From an uncultured Flavobacterium sp. (GTDB taxonomy: Bacteria; Bacteroidota; Bacteroidia; Flavobacteriales; Flavobacteriaceae), in NCBI GenBank assembly GCA_946479395.1, contig CAMLFV010000049.1, forward strand, positions 1-15,548: a stretch of 15,548 nt of DNA, given 5' to 3'. The notes under the pieces are model-generated. The model ran no database searches. It saw only the letters and a program-made list of their open reading frames with translations, and had not been told where the DNA came from. Position numbers and translations under genes: made by a program. Below are positions 7,101-15,000 of this stretch, one piece after another; positions within the stretch are counted from its first letter, which is position 1, and each line of letters starts with the position of its first letter.

Positions 7101-7108
7101 CAAAAATA
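7101..7108 (-). promoter_or_regulatory. -7 promoter element (TATTTTTG) of the acyl-CoA dehydrogenase gene
   Basis: Exact TAnnTTTG on the minus strand, 22 bases upstream of the ATG at 7078. It suggests the dehydrogenase is transcribed separately from the radical SAM gene behind it. No -33 TTG is seen at normal spacing. Confidence 0.5.
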
Positions 7109-7171
7109 CTTATTTTTTAAGAAGAAAAAAGTTAGAAGGTAGAAAAAGATTTTAACTATTAACTTAGCTTA

Positions 7172-8224
7172 TCAAAACAATCGTAATTGTTCGCCTTTTG
7201 TTCCATCAAACAAATCGGTTGATAATGCAGGAAATTTAGATCGATTAAAAAATTTCTTTCTACCAATTTCGAATGTTTTGTGAATCATATCGGCAAAATT
7301 TCCGTTACCAGCATTTCTTTTAGCAATATTCTTTTCGGCTAAATTTCCTCTATGCAGTGATGCGATTTGATTTAAAACCTTTTCTTTTCGATCAGGATAA
7401 TGCGTTTCCAACCAATCTTTAAAAACCGGTTCCACTTCGTCGTTCAATCCTACTAAAGTATATCCAAAAGAGTTCGCTCCGTTTTCTGCAACTGTTTTTA
7501 ATATCGGTAGAATTTCCATACTGTTTAACCCGGGAATGATCGGCGCAACCATTACGTGTGTTGGAATGTTGTTTTCTGATAAAGTTTGCAGTGCTTTTAA
7601 TTTTGTTTTTACCGATGACGTTCTGGGTTCTAAAACTCGGCGTAATTCTTCGTTTATTGTTGGGATACTTAAAGATACATTTACCAGATTTTTAGTTGCC
7701 AGTTGTTTTAAAATATCTAAATCACGGATTATTAATGCATTTTTTGTGATGATACTCACCGGATGACGGTAATCTAAACACAATTGCAGTATTTTTCGAG
7801 TGATTTCTAATTTGCGTTCTAAAGGTTGGTAGCAATCTGTGTTGCCCGAAAGTTGAATGGTTGATGCTTGGTAACCTCGTTTTAAAAAGAATTGTTCTAA
7901 AAGTTCCGGAGCATTTTTCTTTACCAAAATTACTCGTTCAAAATCTATACCTGCGCTAAATCCCCAATATTGATGTGTAGGTCGGGCATAGCAATACGCA
8001 CAACCATGTTCACAACCCTGATACGGATTTACAGAATAAAGAAAAGGTAAGCTGTTTCCTTTTACTTTATTGACAATGGTTTTTGGAAATACCTCTAAAA
8101 TCTGTGTTTTAGCTAGTTCTTCCTCGTAATCATCTTGATAAATTGTGGTTTCATATCGGTTTTTAAAAAACCTGTTATGAATGTTTTCAACGGCGCCTTG
8201 CCCTTTTACAAATTCTTTTTTCAT
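7172..8224 (-). CDS. Radical SAM protein, PA0069 family (SplB-related)
   Basis: A 350-residue radical SAM protein related to spore photoproduct lyase and to the PA0069 family; the substrate is unknown. The [4Fe-4S] cluster ligands are the three cysteines of C-x3-C-x2-C in NPYQGCEHGCAYCYARPTH (residues 71, 75 and 78 from the chosen start). Further family features are the SGNTDCYQPLE segment, the HPVSIITKN strand, and SIPTINEELRRVLEPRTSS. The protein is soluble and of normal length. I chose the ATG at 8224, which gives MKKEFVKGQGA, the usual N-terminus of the family. In-frame alternatives are an ATG at 8233 and a TTG at 8242. A near-match to the promoter element (TAATTTTA, minus strand, 8245-8252) lies just upstream. 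It has no obvious functional link to the dehydrogenase downstream. Confidence 0.88.
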   Translation of the reverse strand: MKKEFVKGQGAVENIHNRFFKNRYETTIYQDDYEEELAKTQILEVFPKTIVNKVKGNSLPFLYSVNPYQGCEHGCAYCYARPTHQYWGFSAGIDFERVILVKKNAPELLEQFFLKRGYQASTIQLSGNTDCYQPLERKLEITRKILQLCLDYRHPVSIITKNALIIRDLDILKQLATKNLVNVSLSIPTINEELRRVLEPRTSSVKTKLKALQTLSENNIPTHVMVAPIIPGLNSMEILPILKTVAENGANSFGYTLVGLNDEVEPVFKDWLETHYPDRKEKVLNQIASLHRGNLAEKNIAKRNAGNGNFADMIHKTFEIGRKKFFNRSKFPALSTDLFDGTKGEQLRLF

Positions 8225-8290
8225 TATAACCATTTTAAACAATGTAAAATTAGAAAATACCTATGATGTTAACCGTCGTTTGTAAAAACA

Positions 8291-8323
8291 AAAAAACTCA
8301 ATCTTTTTTAGATTGAGTTTTTT
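8291..8323 (-). terminator. Hairpin terminator after the T9SS cargo gene
   Basis: A 14-base inverted repeat, AAAAAACTCAATCT at 8291-8304 and AGATTGAGTTTTTT at 8310-8323, with a five-base loop. On the minus strand it ends with a U run 20 bases after the stop of the secreted protein gene, and it isolates that gene from the radical SAM gene. Confidence 0.85.
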
Positions 8324-8343
8324 AATAGGGAATTAAAATAGTT

Positions 8344-9234
8344 TTATTTTTTTACAAATTTAGAAGAAGCTTTTCCTTCGTTTGTTGTAATGTCAATTAA
8401 ATAAGTGCCTGCAGAAAGATCAGATACATTAATTGTTGTAGCGTTGTTTAATGTTCTTACAATTCTTCCAGATAAATCGGTGATTTTAATTTCTTTCATT
8501 TCTAAACCATTTTTAGATGAGATATTTAAAACATCCGAAGTTGGGTTAGGGTATAAATTAAAGTTCTCTGTGAAGAATTTCTCTGCTGATACGGTACCTG
8601 TTGTAGTAATTTTGAAATCATCAATTGCAAAACCAAATTGATCATTAGAAACACAATTTATAGCAATATATACTTGTTTTGCATCGTAAGATGGATCTAA
8701 ATTGAATGTGTATTCAACCCATTGAGCTGTAGCTGGGTTTGTTACATATGGTGAGGCTGTAATAATTGTGAAATCCGCAGGAGCTGTTCCTGTAGTTGAT
8801 ATTCCCACTTTAAAGCGTTCTGCTCCAAATTGAGTGTCACATGATTTAGCCCAAAATTTCAGAACATTACCAGTACTGCCTAGCATTATTTGTGGTGAGA
8901 TTAACCAATCATTATTGGCTGGTGTTGAAGCAAAGCAAACCATTGACTTTGATCCGGTACGCGCAGTCCAATCTGAAGTAGCAGATGCTGTTAAGGGAGG
9001 TGTGGTTGCAGTAGGATTAAAAACTATAAATGATTTTGCAACGCCAGTATTAGTAAAATTTACACCTTGAAAACCATATGTAACTAATTTGTCAACATCA
9101 GTAAGCGTCCAATTTCCAACATTTGCAATCGCAAAATCTGTGTAAGTTTCAAAGCTGTCTTCAAAAACCACAGTTTGTGCTTTTGCAGTAAACAAAGAGC
9201 CTAATAAAAGAGTAGAAAGTAATAATTTTTTCAT
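8344..9234 (-). CDS. Secreted T9SS cargo protein with choice-of-anchor J (cleaved adhesin) domain
   Basis: A 296-residue protein exported by Sec and then across the outer membrane by the type IX secretion system. Residues 1-19 are a signal peptide ending TAKA, with the mature protein starting QTVVFEDSFE. Residues about 22-212 look like a cleaved-adhesin/choice-of-anchor J beta-sandwich: it opens with FEDSFETY, contains NNDWLISPQI near 107-116 and ends GFAIDDFKI. Residues 225-296 are a type A T9SS sorting domain, beginning FNLYPNPTSDVLNI, with LSAGTYLIDI and a basic last segment KASSKFVKK. There is no enzyme domain, so it is probably an adhesin or binding protein, anchored or released after the sorting domain is removed. 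The secretion machinery is not encoded in the window. It has its own terminator and is likely monocistronic. Confidence 0.9.
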   Translation of the reverse strand: MKKLLLSTLLLGSLFTAKAQTVVFEDSFETYTDFAIANVGNWTLTDVDKLVTYGFQGVNFTNTGVAKSFIVFNPTATTPPLTASATSDWTARTGSKSMVCFASTPANNDWLISPQIMLGSTGNVLKFWAKSCDTQFGAERFKVGISTTGTAPADFTIITASPYVTNPATAQWVEYTFNLDPSYDAKQVYIAINCVSNDQFGFAIDDFKITTTGTVSAEKFFTENFNLYPNPTSDVLNISSKNGLEMKEIKITDLSGRIVRTLNNATTINVSDLSAGTYLIDITTNEGKASSKFVKK

Positions 9235-9338
9235 GATGGTATTTTTTTAAATTAATTTTATAAAATTATAAAAAATAATAACATATAAAAATATTTTTGT
9301 AAAAAAAAGCAATTGATTTTTTAAAAAGATTGGATGTG

Positions 9339-10052
9339 TTAAAAATTCAAATAAAAATCTTTTGTAAGTTCTGTGTATGCTGCGGTGTATTTGTGGCGAT
9401 CTGTTTCAATGGTTAATTCATCAACAAATGGCTCTTGTTTAATTCTGGAAAAAGCTAGTAAACTGCGTTTAATTTCTGTTGTTTCGTTTCCTTTAACTCG
9501 GGTTATTTTCAATGGAAATAATCCAACAGATTGCGCTAGTGATATAAAATTTTTTTCTTCTTTAAAAGGAATAATTACAGCAAAGATTCCATTTTCTGAA
9601 AGTAATGCTTGTGCCGATTCTATTAATTCATCAAACGGCAAAGCTTCCTGAAAGCGCGCCTGATCTCGTTTATCATTTCCAGATGAATAATTTTCGGAAT
9701 AAAAAGGAGGGTTCGATACAATTAAATCGTACTCTTCTTCGTCTTCAAAAATTTCTTCGGTAAATTCATCAATCGATGCGTGGTAACAAAACAAACGGTC
9801 GTTCCATTTACTTTGTTCAAAATTTTCTACACATTGTTCGTAAGCTTCTTCGTCAATTTCAACAGCATCAACCTGCTGTGCATCGCTTCTTTGAGCCAAC
9901 ATTAACGCAATTAAACCTGTTCCTGCGCCAATATCCAATATATTAAACGGTTTGTGAAAAAGAGGAGCCCAAGCGCCTAACAAAACGCCGTCTGTACCAA
10001 CTTTCATGGCACAACGATCTTGTTGAACAGTAAATTGTTTAAATGAGAACAT
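9339..10052 (-). CDS. trmN6: tRNA1(Val) (adenine(37)-N6)-methyltransferase
   Basis: A 237-residue class I SAM-dependent methyltransferase that matches TrmN6 (YfiC), which makes N6-methyladenosine next to the anticodon in tRNA-Val. The N-terminus FSFKQFTVQQDRCAMKVGTDGVLLGAWA is the family's own start motif. SAM motif I is DIGAGTGLIAL at residues 40-50 and the amino-methyltransferase catalytic motif is NPPF at 114-117; the following FYSENYSSGNDKRDQARF and the C-terminal YT segment also fit. It is cytosolic. It lies 52 bases after rimM on the same strand, with its own -7 promoter element in the gap, so it may be read both from the rpsP operon and from its own promoter. Grouping with rpsP and rimM fits a shared role in ribosome and tRNA maturation. 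No convincing terminator hairpin was seen in the 104 bases after it. Confidence 0.88.
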   Translation of the reverse strand: MFSFKQFTVQQDRCAMKVGTDGVLLGAWAPLFHKPFNILDIGAGTGLIALMLAQRSDAQQVDAVEIDEEAYEQCVENFEQSKWNDRLFCYHASIDEFTEEIFEDEEEYDLIVSNPPFYSENYSSGNDKRDQARFQEALPFDELIESAQALLSENGIFAVIIPFKEEKNFISLAQSVGLFPLKITRVKGNETTEIKRSLLAFSRIKQEPFVDELTIETDRHKYTAAYTELTKDFYLNF

Positions 10053-10053
10053 T

Positions 10054-10070
10054 GAAGTAGATTTTACTTC
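10054..10070 (-). repeat. Small inverted repeat in the trmN6 leader
   Basis: GAAGTA at 10054-10059 and TACTTC at 10065-10070 form a six-base inverted repeat with a five-base loop, immediately before the trmN6 ATG. It overlaps the G end of the -7 element by one base. It could fold in the RNA or be an operator, but it may be chance. Confidence 0.3.
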
Positions 10071-10077
10071 AAAATTA
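10070..10077 (-). promoter_or_regulatory. -7 promoter element (TAATTTTG) of trmN6
   Basis: Exact TAnnTTTG on the minus strand, 17 bases upstream of the trmN6 ATG, within the rimM-trmN6 gap. No TTG is found at the usual -33 distance, so it may be weak. Confidence 0.45.
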
Positions 10078-10104
10078 CTGTTTTAAAATGGAAAAACGGA
10101 GTAA

Positions 10105-10629
10105 TTAAAGATACAAATCAATCAATCCCTCCGGAGTATTGAAAAGAATTGATTTGTTTTCGCGATTTACTTCAATAATAAATTCATCAATTAAAGGAAT
10201 CAGTATCACGGCATCATCTTTCTGAACTTCAAATAGGGCTTGTACACCGTTGTCGCTAATTCGTAAAATGGTTCCGAAATTACCTAACCGCTGGTCAATG
10301 GCATCAAAACCAACAACCTCGTGGTAGTAAAATTTGTTTCCTTCTAATTTAGGAAGCATGGTAAGCGGTAAGTAAACATCTTTCCCAACAATGGTATCTG
10401 CGTCTTCTTCAGAATCCATATCTTCAAATTGGGTACGAAGAAATTTTTCTCTGTGGATTGATGATTTTTCAATAAAAAAAGGAACCAAATGTCCGTTTAT
10501 TTCAACGAACATTGATTCCAATTCTGTGTACATTTCCGGCTCGTCTGTGTCTAAATAAACCAAGACTTCGCCTTTGAAACTATATTTCTTAGCGATTTTT
10601 CCTAAATAAAAACAATCTTTTTTACGCAT
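10105..10629 (-). CDS. rimM: Ribosome maturation factor RimM
   Basis: A 174-residue protein, the normal length for RimM, which binds ribosomal protein S19 and helps mature the head of the 30S subunit. The N-terminal RimM domain opens with FYLGKIAKKYSFKGEVLV, the family hallmark (usually LGxIxxxxGxKGEV). The C-terminal PRC-barrel-like domain begins near residue 98 with KFYYHEVVGFDAIDQ and holds LGNFGTI, ending VILIPLIDEFIIEVN. The family's Tyr-Tyr pair before the barrel is present. It follows rpsP by 17 bases on the same strand, the arrangement seen across bacteria, and is therefore almost certainly co-transcribed with it. No promoter element was noticed in that short gap. In many bacteria trmD and rplS follow; here trmN6 takes that place. 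Confidence 0.93.
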   Translation of the reverse strand: MRKKDCFYLGKIAKKYSFKGEVLVYLDTDEPEMYTELESMFVEINGHLVPFFIEKSSIHREKFLRTQFEDMDSEEDADTIVGKDVYLPLTMLPKLEGNKFYYHEVVGFDAIDQRLGNFGTILRISDNGVQALFEVQKDDAVILIPLIDEFIIEVNRENKSILFNTPEGLIDLYL

Positions 10630-10646
10630 TCAAAATCGCTTAAAAA

Positions 10647-11174
10647 TTATGCTTCAGTTTCTTCTGTATTTTCTTCTACTTCTGGAGTAGCTTCTTCTGC
10701 AGTTGCAGCTTCAGCAGCAGCTTTAGCTTCTTGTGCAGCAGCAATACGTTTTGCATTTACTTCTTTTTCAGCGTTTAATGCAGCAGCTTTAGCAGCAGCT
10801 TTGTTATCGGCTAATCCAGAAACTTTTGAACTTACTTTGTTTGCTTTTTCATCTAACCAAGCAGTGAATTTTGCATCAGCTTGCTCTTGAGTTAAAGCAC
10901 CTTTACGTACACCACCGTTCAAGTGATGTTTTAATAAAGCACCTTTGTAAGATAAAATTGCACGAGCAGTATCTGTTGGTTGCGCACCGTTAAATAACCA
11001 TTTTGCAGCAGCGTCAACATTTAAGTCAATTGTTGCAGGGTTAGTGTTTGGATTGTAAGTTCCGATTTTTTCTAAGAATTTACCATCTCTTTTAGCACGT
11101 GCATCAGCAGCTACTACCCAGTAAAAAGGTTTTCCTTTTTTACCGTGTCTTTGTAATCTAATTTTTACAGACAT
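10647..11174 (-). CDS. rpsP: 30S ribosomal protein S16 (bS16) with extended C-terminus
   Basis: Residues 1 to about 82 are a standard bS16: [21 protein letters not shown], then [18 protein letters not shown] and [11 protein letters not shown], which contact 16S rRNA and are needed for 30S assembly. The whole protein is 175 residues, about twice the usual length. The extra part has a basic stretch ([17 protein letters not shown] near 93-109), then an Ala/Lys/Glu-rich helical segment (about 124-157), then a very acidic tail ending TEETEA. Such extensions are usual in Bacteroidota S16; their role is not known to me. It is first in the rpsP-rimM(-trmN6) cluster. Its leader carries a -7 promoter element and a hairpin (11189-11213), which suggests regulation at the RNA level. 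Confidence 0.95.
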   Translation of the reverse strand: MSVKIRLQRHGKKGKPFYWVVAADARAKRDGKFLEKIGTYNPNTNPATIDLNVDAAAKWLFNGAQPTDTARAILSYKGALLKHHLNGGVRKGALTQEQADAKFTAWLDEKANKVSSKVSGLADNKAAAKAAALNAEKEVNAKRIAAAQEAKAAAEAATAEEATPEVEENTEETEA

Positions 11175-11188
11175 AATCTTTAAATGAT

Positions 11189-11213
11189 TTAAGCGAGGTT
11201 CCCGACCTCTTAA
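11189..11213 (-). promoter_or_regulatory. Hairpin in the rpsP 5' leader, possible ribosomal-protein leader
   Basis: On the minus strand, TTAAG pairs with CTTAA at the two ends and GAGGT/ACCTC pairs inside, around the loop CGGGA, with a small bulge (CG) on the 3' side. The inner stem is GC-rich in a very AT-rich region. It begins about 12 bases after the likely transcript start and ends 14 bases before the rpsP ATG. That is too close to the coding sequence, and lacks the U run, for a normal terminator, so control of rpsP translation by S16 or another factor is a reasonable inference. Confidence 0.5.
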
Positions 11214-11230
11214 TTATTAAAATTGAAGTG

Positions 11231-11238
11231 CAAAAGTA
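11231..11238 (-). promoter_or_regulatory. -7 promoter element (TACTTTTG) of the rpsP operon
   Basis: Exact TAnnTTTG on the minus strand, 56 bases upstream of the rpsP ATG. It places the hairpin at 11189-11213 inside the leader RNA. No -33 TTG is seen at normal spacing. Confidence 0.6.
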
Positions 11239-11332
11239 ATTATTTTTTTGTAATGATTGATTATTAACTAGTAAAAATTAACCTTAAGTTGTTAAATTTT
11301 AAAAAAGTTAAATAATTATTAAAAAAAATGAT

Positions 11333-11361
11333 TTGCTGTTAAAGAAAAAATTCTATTTTTG
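11333..11361 (+). promoter_or_regulatory. Promoter of the DUF6252-like lipoprotein gene (-33 TTG and -7 TATTTTTG)
   Basis: TTG at 11333-11335 and TATTTTTG at 11354-11361 are separated by 18 bases, which fits the Bacteroidota housekeeping promoter at both elements. This is the most complete promoter in the window. It gives a leader of roughly 30 bases before the ATG at 11396. Confidence 0.65.
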
Positions 11362-11395
11362 TTTGGTAACATTGAATTCAGAATCTAAATAGAAT

Positions 11396-11905
11396 ATGAA
11401 AAAATACTTTTTATTTGCATTAATGGCAGTTTCACTAGTGTCTTGCGAAGAAGAATTAACTGTAAATACTCCTACATTTGAAGCCATGAAAAGTTATGAC
11501 TTTTGGCGCGCTACAAAATTAACGGCAAATGTTGATAATGGTAATTTGGTAATTGTTGGTGCAACCGATTCAGAAAACGTTACTTTATTTATTCATAATT
11601 ACGAATCAGGAAAAGAATATGAATTAGGTACAACCAACCATCATGTTGCTACGTATTCTAAAATAGAAAATGATACAGTGTACTTATACAGTACTTCGTC
11701 ATCAACAGGAAAAGGATATGTTAAGTTAGATCCGCACGAAACACAAGTTCCTGGAACTATTTCTGGAACATTCTATGCGGAAATGGTGCCGGTTGATCCT
11801 ACATTGGTTTTGCCAGAAACGCCAGTAGTAAACTTTAACAAAGGAGTGTTTTTTAGAATTCCTATAGTTTATCCACCGGTGCAGCCAGAAACACCTAATC
11901 CATAA
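11396..11905 (+). CDS. DUF6252-like lipoprotein
   Basis: A 169-residue lipoprotein. The signal peptide MKKYFLFALMAVSLVSC ends in a lipobox with acylated Cys17, followed by three glutamates (EEEL); an acidic run after the cysteine is typical of lipoproteins sent to the cell surface in this phylum. The mature part resembles the DUF6252 family: DFWRATKLTANVDNGNLVIVG (about 36-56), then TTNHHVATYSK, GTISGTFYAEM and VNFNKGVFFRIPI near the C-terminus. The pattern of short strands suggests a beta-sandwich. The last residues are proline-rich (YPPVQPETPNP). Function is unknown. The gene has a well-formed promoter and its own terminator and is divergent from the rpsP operon, so it is probably a single-gene unit. 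The family call is from memory of the sequence pattern. Confidence 0.8.
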   Translation: MKKYFLFALMAVSLVSCEEELTVNTPTFEAMKSYDFWRATKLTANVDNGNLVIVGATDSENVTLFIHNYESGKEYELGTTNHHVATYSKIENDTVYLYSTSSSTGKGYVKLDPHETQVPGTISGTFYAEMVPVDPTLVLPETPVVNFNKGVFFRIPIVYPPVQPETPNP

Positions 11906-11936
11906 TAAATTTAAAAAATTTGTTTAACACATACTT

Positions 11937-11967
11937 AAGTCGTTCTTTATTAAGAGCGACTTTTTTT
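11937..11967 (+). terminator. Hairpin terminator after the DUF6252-like gene
   Basis: AAGTCGTTCTT at 11937-11947 and AAGAGCGACTT at 11952-11962 pair over 11 positions with one G-U pair and a four-base loop, followed by a run of seven T. The dnaE promoter element starts five bases after it. Confidence 0.85.
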
Positions 11968-11971
11968 ATCG

Positions 11972-11979
11972 TAACTTTG
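11972..11979 (+). promoter_or_regulatory. -7 promoter element (TAACTTTG) of dnaE
   Basis: Exact TAnnTTTG, 26 bases before the dnaE ATG. The place where a -33 element would sit is occupied by the upstream terminator and holds no TTG, so upstream contacts may be weak or absent. Confidence 0.5.
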
Positions 11980-12005
11980 TATTAAATCAAGCTGAAATTT
12001 TTCCC

Positions 12006-15000
12006 ATGTACATAATTTTTGATACCGAAACAACTGGTTTGCCTAAAGATTGGAATGCACCTATTACCGATGTTGATAATTGGCCGCGCTGCATACAAAT
12101 TGCTTGGCAGTTGCATGATGAAATGGGAAATGTTGTGGAACATGAAGATTATTTGATTAAGCCAGAGGGTTTTGATATTCCGTATGATTCTGAACGAATT
12201 CACGGAATTTCTACCTTATTGGCAACCGAAAAAGGTATTGATATAAATACGGTTCTAACCAAGTTTAATACGGCTTTGGGTAAAGCTAAATTTGTTGTGG
12301 GACAAAACGTTGGATTTGATTTGAATATAATGGGTGCCGAATTTCATCGAGCATCGGTAACGACACCATTAAATTCAATGGCAGTTTTGGATACGTGTAC
12401 CGAAGTTACTGCCAATTTATTAAAACTTCCCGGTGGTCGTGGTGGTCGTTTTAAACTACCTACATTGACTGAGCTGCACGAATATTTGTTTGATGTACCT
12501 TTTGGCGAAGCGCACAACGCCACAGCCGATGTGGAAGCTACTACAAGATGTTTTTTTGAATTGATCCGTAAAAATGTTTTTACAGAAAACGAATTGCAAC
12601 AACCAACCGGATACTTGCAGCATTTTAAAGAAGTAAATCCGCAACCTTTTCAGTTAATTGGGTTAAAACACATCAATCTTAAAAAAGCATCCGAAGAAAT
12701 TCGCAAGCAGTTAGAAGCTGCAGGTGTTATAAAAGGTGAAGCGGAGAAAACCACCATTACAGCCGATATTAAAAAGGCGTACAACGAAGCAGTTTTTGCG
12801 CATTTGCATAATCATACACAGTTTTCGGTTTTGCAATCAACGATCGATATTGGTGCAATGATTAAAAAATCGGCAAAAGAAAAAATGTCGGCTTTGGCAA
12901 TGACCGATCACGGGAATATGATGGGCGCTTTTAAGTTTGTAAGTGCGGTTTTAGATCATAACAAAAATGCAAAAAAAGCCAACGAAGTTGCGATTGAAAA
13001 TGGAGAAGATCCTACAGAAACCGAACTAAAGCCTATTGTTGGATGCGAGTTTTTTGTATGCGAAAATCATACCGATAAATCAAAAAAAGACAATGGTTAC
13101 CAAGTGGTGCTTTTGGCAAAAAATAAAAAAGGGTATCACAACCTTGCAAAACTATCGTCAATAGCGTCGATCAATGGTTTTTACTACGTTCCGCGTATCG
13201 ATAAGCAAGTTCTTTTGCAATATAAAGAAGATATTATTGTGCTTTCGGGAAATTTATATGGCGAAGTGCCCAGTAAAATTTTAAATATCGGAGAAAAGCA
13301 GGCAGAAGAAGCGCTTTTATGGTGGAAAGAACATTTCAAAGATGATTTTTATCTGGAAATCATGCGCCATAATCAAGAAGATGAAGATCGTGTAAATAAA
13401 ACACTGATTGCGTTTTCTAAAAAGCACAACGTAAAATTAATCGCAACAAACAACACCTATTATTTAGAACAATCTGATGCCAATGCACACGATATTTTAC
13501 TGTGCGTAAAAGATGGCGAAAAGCAGGCAACCCCTATTGGTCGTGGTCGTGGATATCGTTATGGCTTACCAAATCAGGAGTATTTTTATAAGACTCAAGA
13601 TGAAATGAAGGCGCTTTTTAAGGATCTGCCCGAAGCTATTATCAATATTCAGGAGATTGTCGATAAGATAGAAGTGTACTCGCTATATCGAGATATTTTA
13701 CTTCCAAAATTTGATATTCCAGCCGAATTTATCCATCCAGAAGATGAAATTGATGGAGGTAAAAGAGGTGAAAATGCTTATTTACGCTATTTAACTTACG
13801 AAGGTGCAAAACGCCGATACAAAGAAATCAATGATGTTATAACCGAACGATTAGATTTTGAACTAAAAACCGTAGAAAATTCCGGCTATCCTGGATATTT
13901 TCTAATTGTTCAGGATTTCATTGCCGAAGCCCGTAAAATGAATGTATCGGTTGGTCCGGGTCGCGGATCTGCTGCTGGTTCTGCAGTGGCTTATTGTTTG
14001 GGAATTACAAATTTAGATCCTATAAAATACGATTTACTTTTTGAGCGTTTTCTGAATCCTGATCGTGTGTCGATGCCCGATATCGATATCGATTTTGATG
14101 ATGAAGGTCGTGGTCGCGTAATGGATTACGTAATTAATAAATACGGATCTAATCAGGTGGCACAAATCATTACGTATGGTAAAATGGCAACAAAATCGGC
14201 AATTAAAGATGCGGCGCGGGTGTTGGATTTACCTTTATACGAATCGGAACGAATCGCCAAAATGATTCCGACAATGATGCCGAGTAAGTGGAATTTACGT
14301 CGATTTTTATCTGAACCGGAAGATGCGATCAAGAAAGCTTTACGATCTGATGAATTTGATGCTGTGAAAGAACTGATCAATGTTTCCAATCAAAACGATT
14401 TACTTTCAGAAACCATTCAGCAGGCAAAAATCATTGAAGGATCCATGCGTAACACGGGAATTCATGCGTGTGGAGTAATTATTACACCAGACGATATTAC
14501 CAACTTCGTTCCTGTGCAAACCGCGAAAGATTCCGATTTATACGTAACTCAGTTTGACAACTCGGTTGCCGAAAGTGCCGGTTTGTTGAAGATGGATTTC
14601 TTGGGCTTAAAAACCCTTACATTAATAAAAGATACGGTTGCCATTATAAAACAACGTACTGGTTTAGAGATCGATCCGGAAGAAATTCCGATTGACGATG
14701 TTAAAACCTACGAATTATTCCAACGCGGTGAAACGGTAGGTGTGTTCCAATACGAATCGCCCGGAATGCAGAAATACATGCGTGAATTAAAGCCAACGGT
14801 TTTTGGAGATTTAATTGCCATGAATGCTTTGTATCGCCCGGGCCCGTTAGAATATATTCCATCGTTCGTTCGAAGAAAAAACGGCGAAGAAGAAATTACG
14901 TACGATTTAGATGCCTGCGAAGAATATTTAAAAGAAACCTACGGAATTACCGTTTATCAGGAACAGGTAATGCTTTTGTCGCAGAAATTGGCAGGTTTTA

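Noticed and set aside
7079..7171. Possible small gene or RNA between the acyl-CoA dehydrogenase and radical SAM genes
   Set aside because: Only the dehydrogenase promoter element at 7101-7108 is supported. The rest is A-rich with no stem and no reading frame of note.
9235..9338. Possible terminator for the rpsP-rimM-trmN6 cluster
   Set aside because: The stretch is only A/T runs with weak AT-only pairing and no stable stem. I see no supported terminator or other feature in it.
10670..10815. Short GCAGCA/GCTTCT-type repeats
   Set aside because: They are the Ala- and Glu-codon runs of the rpsP C-terminal tail on the minus strand.
12430..14115. Repeated GGTCGTGGTCGT-like units (near 12433, 13540 and 14105)
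   Set aside because: They encode Gly/Arg-rich segments of the polymerase (GGRGGR, GRGRG, EGRGR) in the reading frame and have no regular spacing, so they are codon effects and not a DNA repeat.
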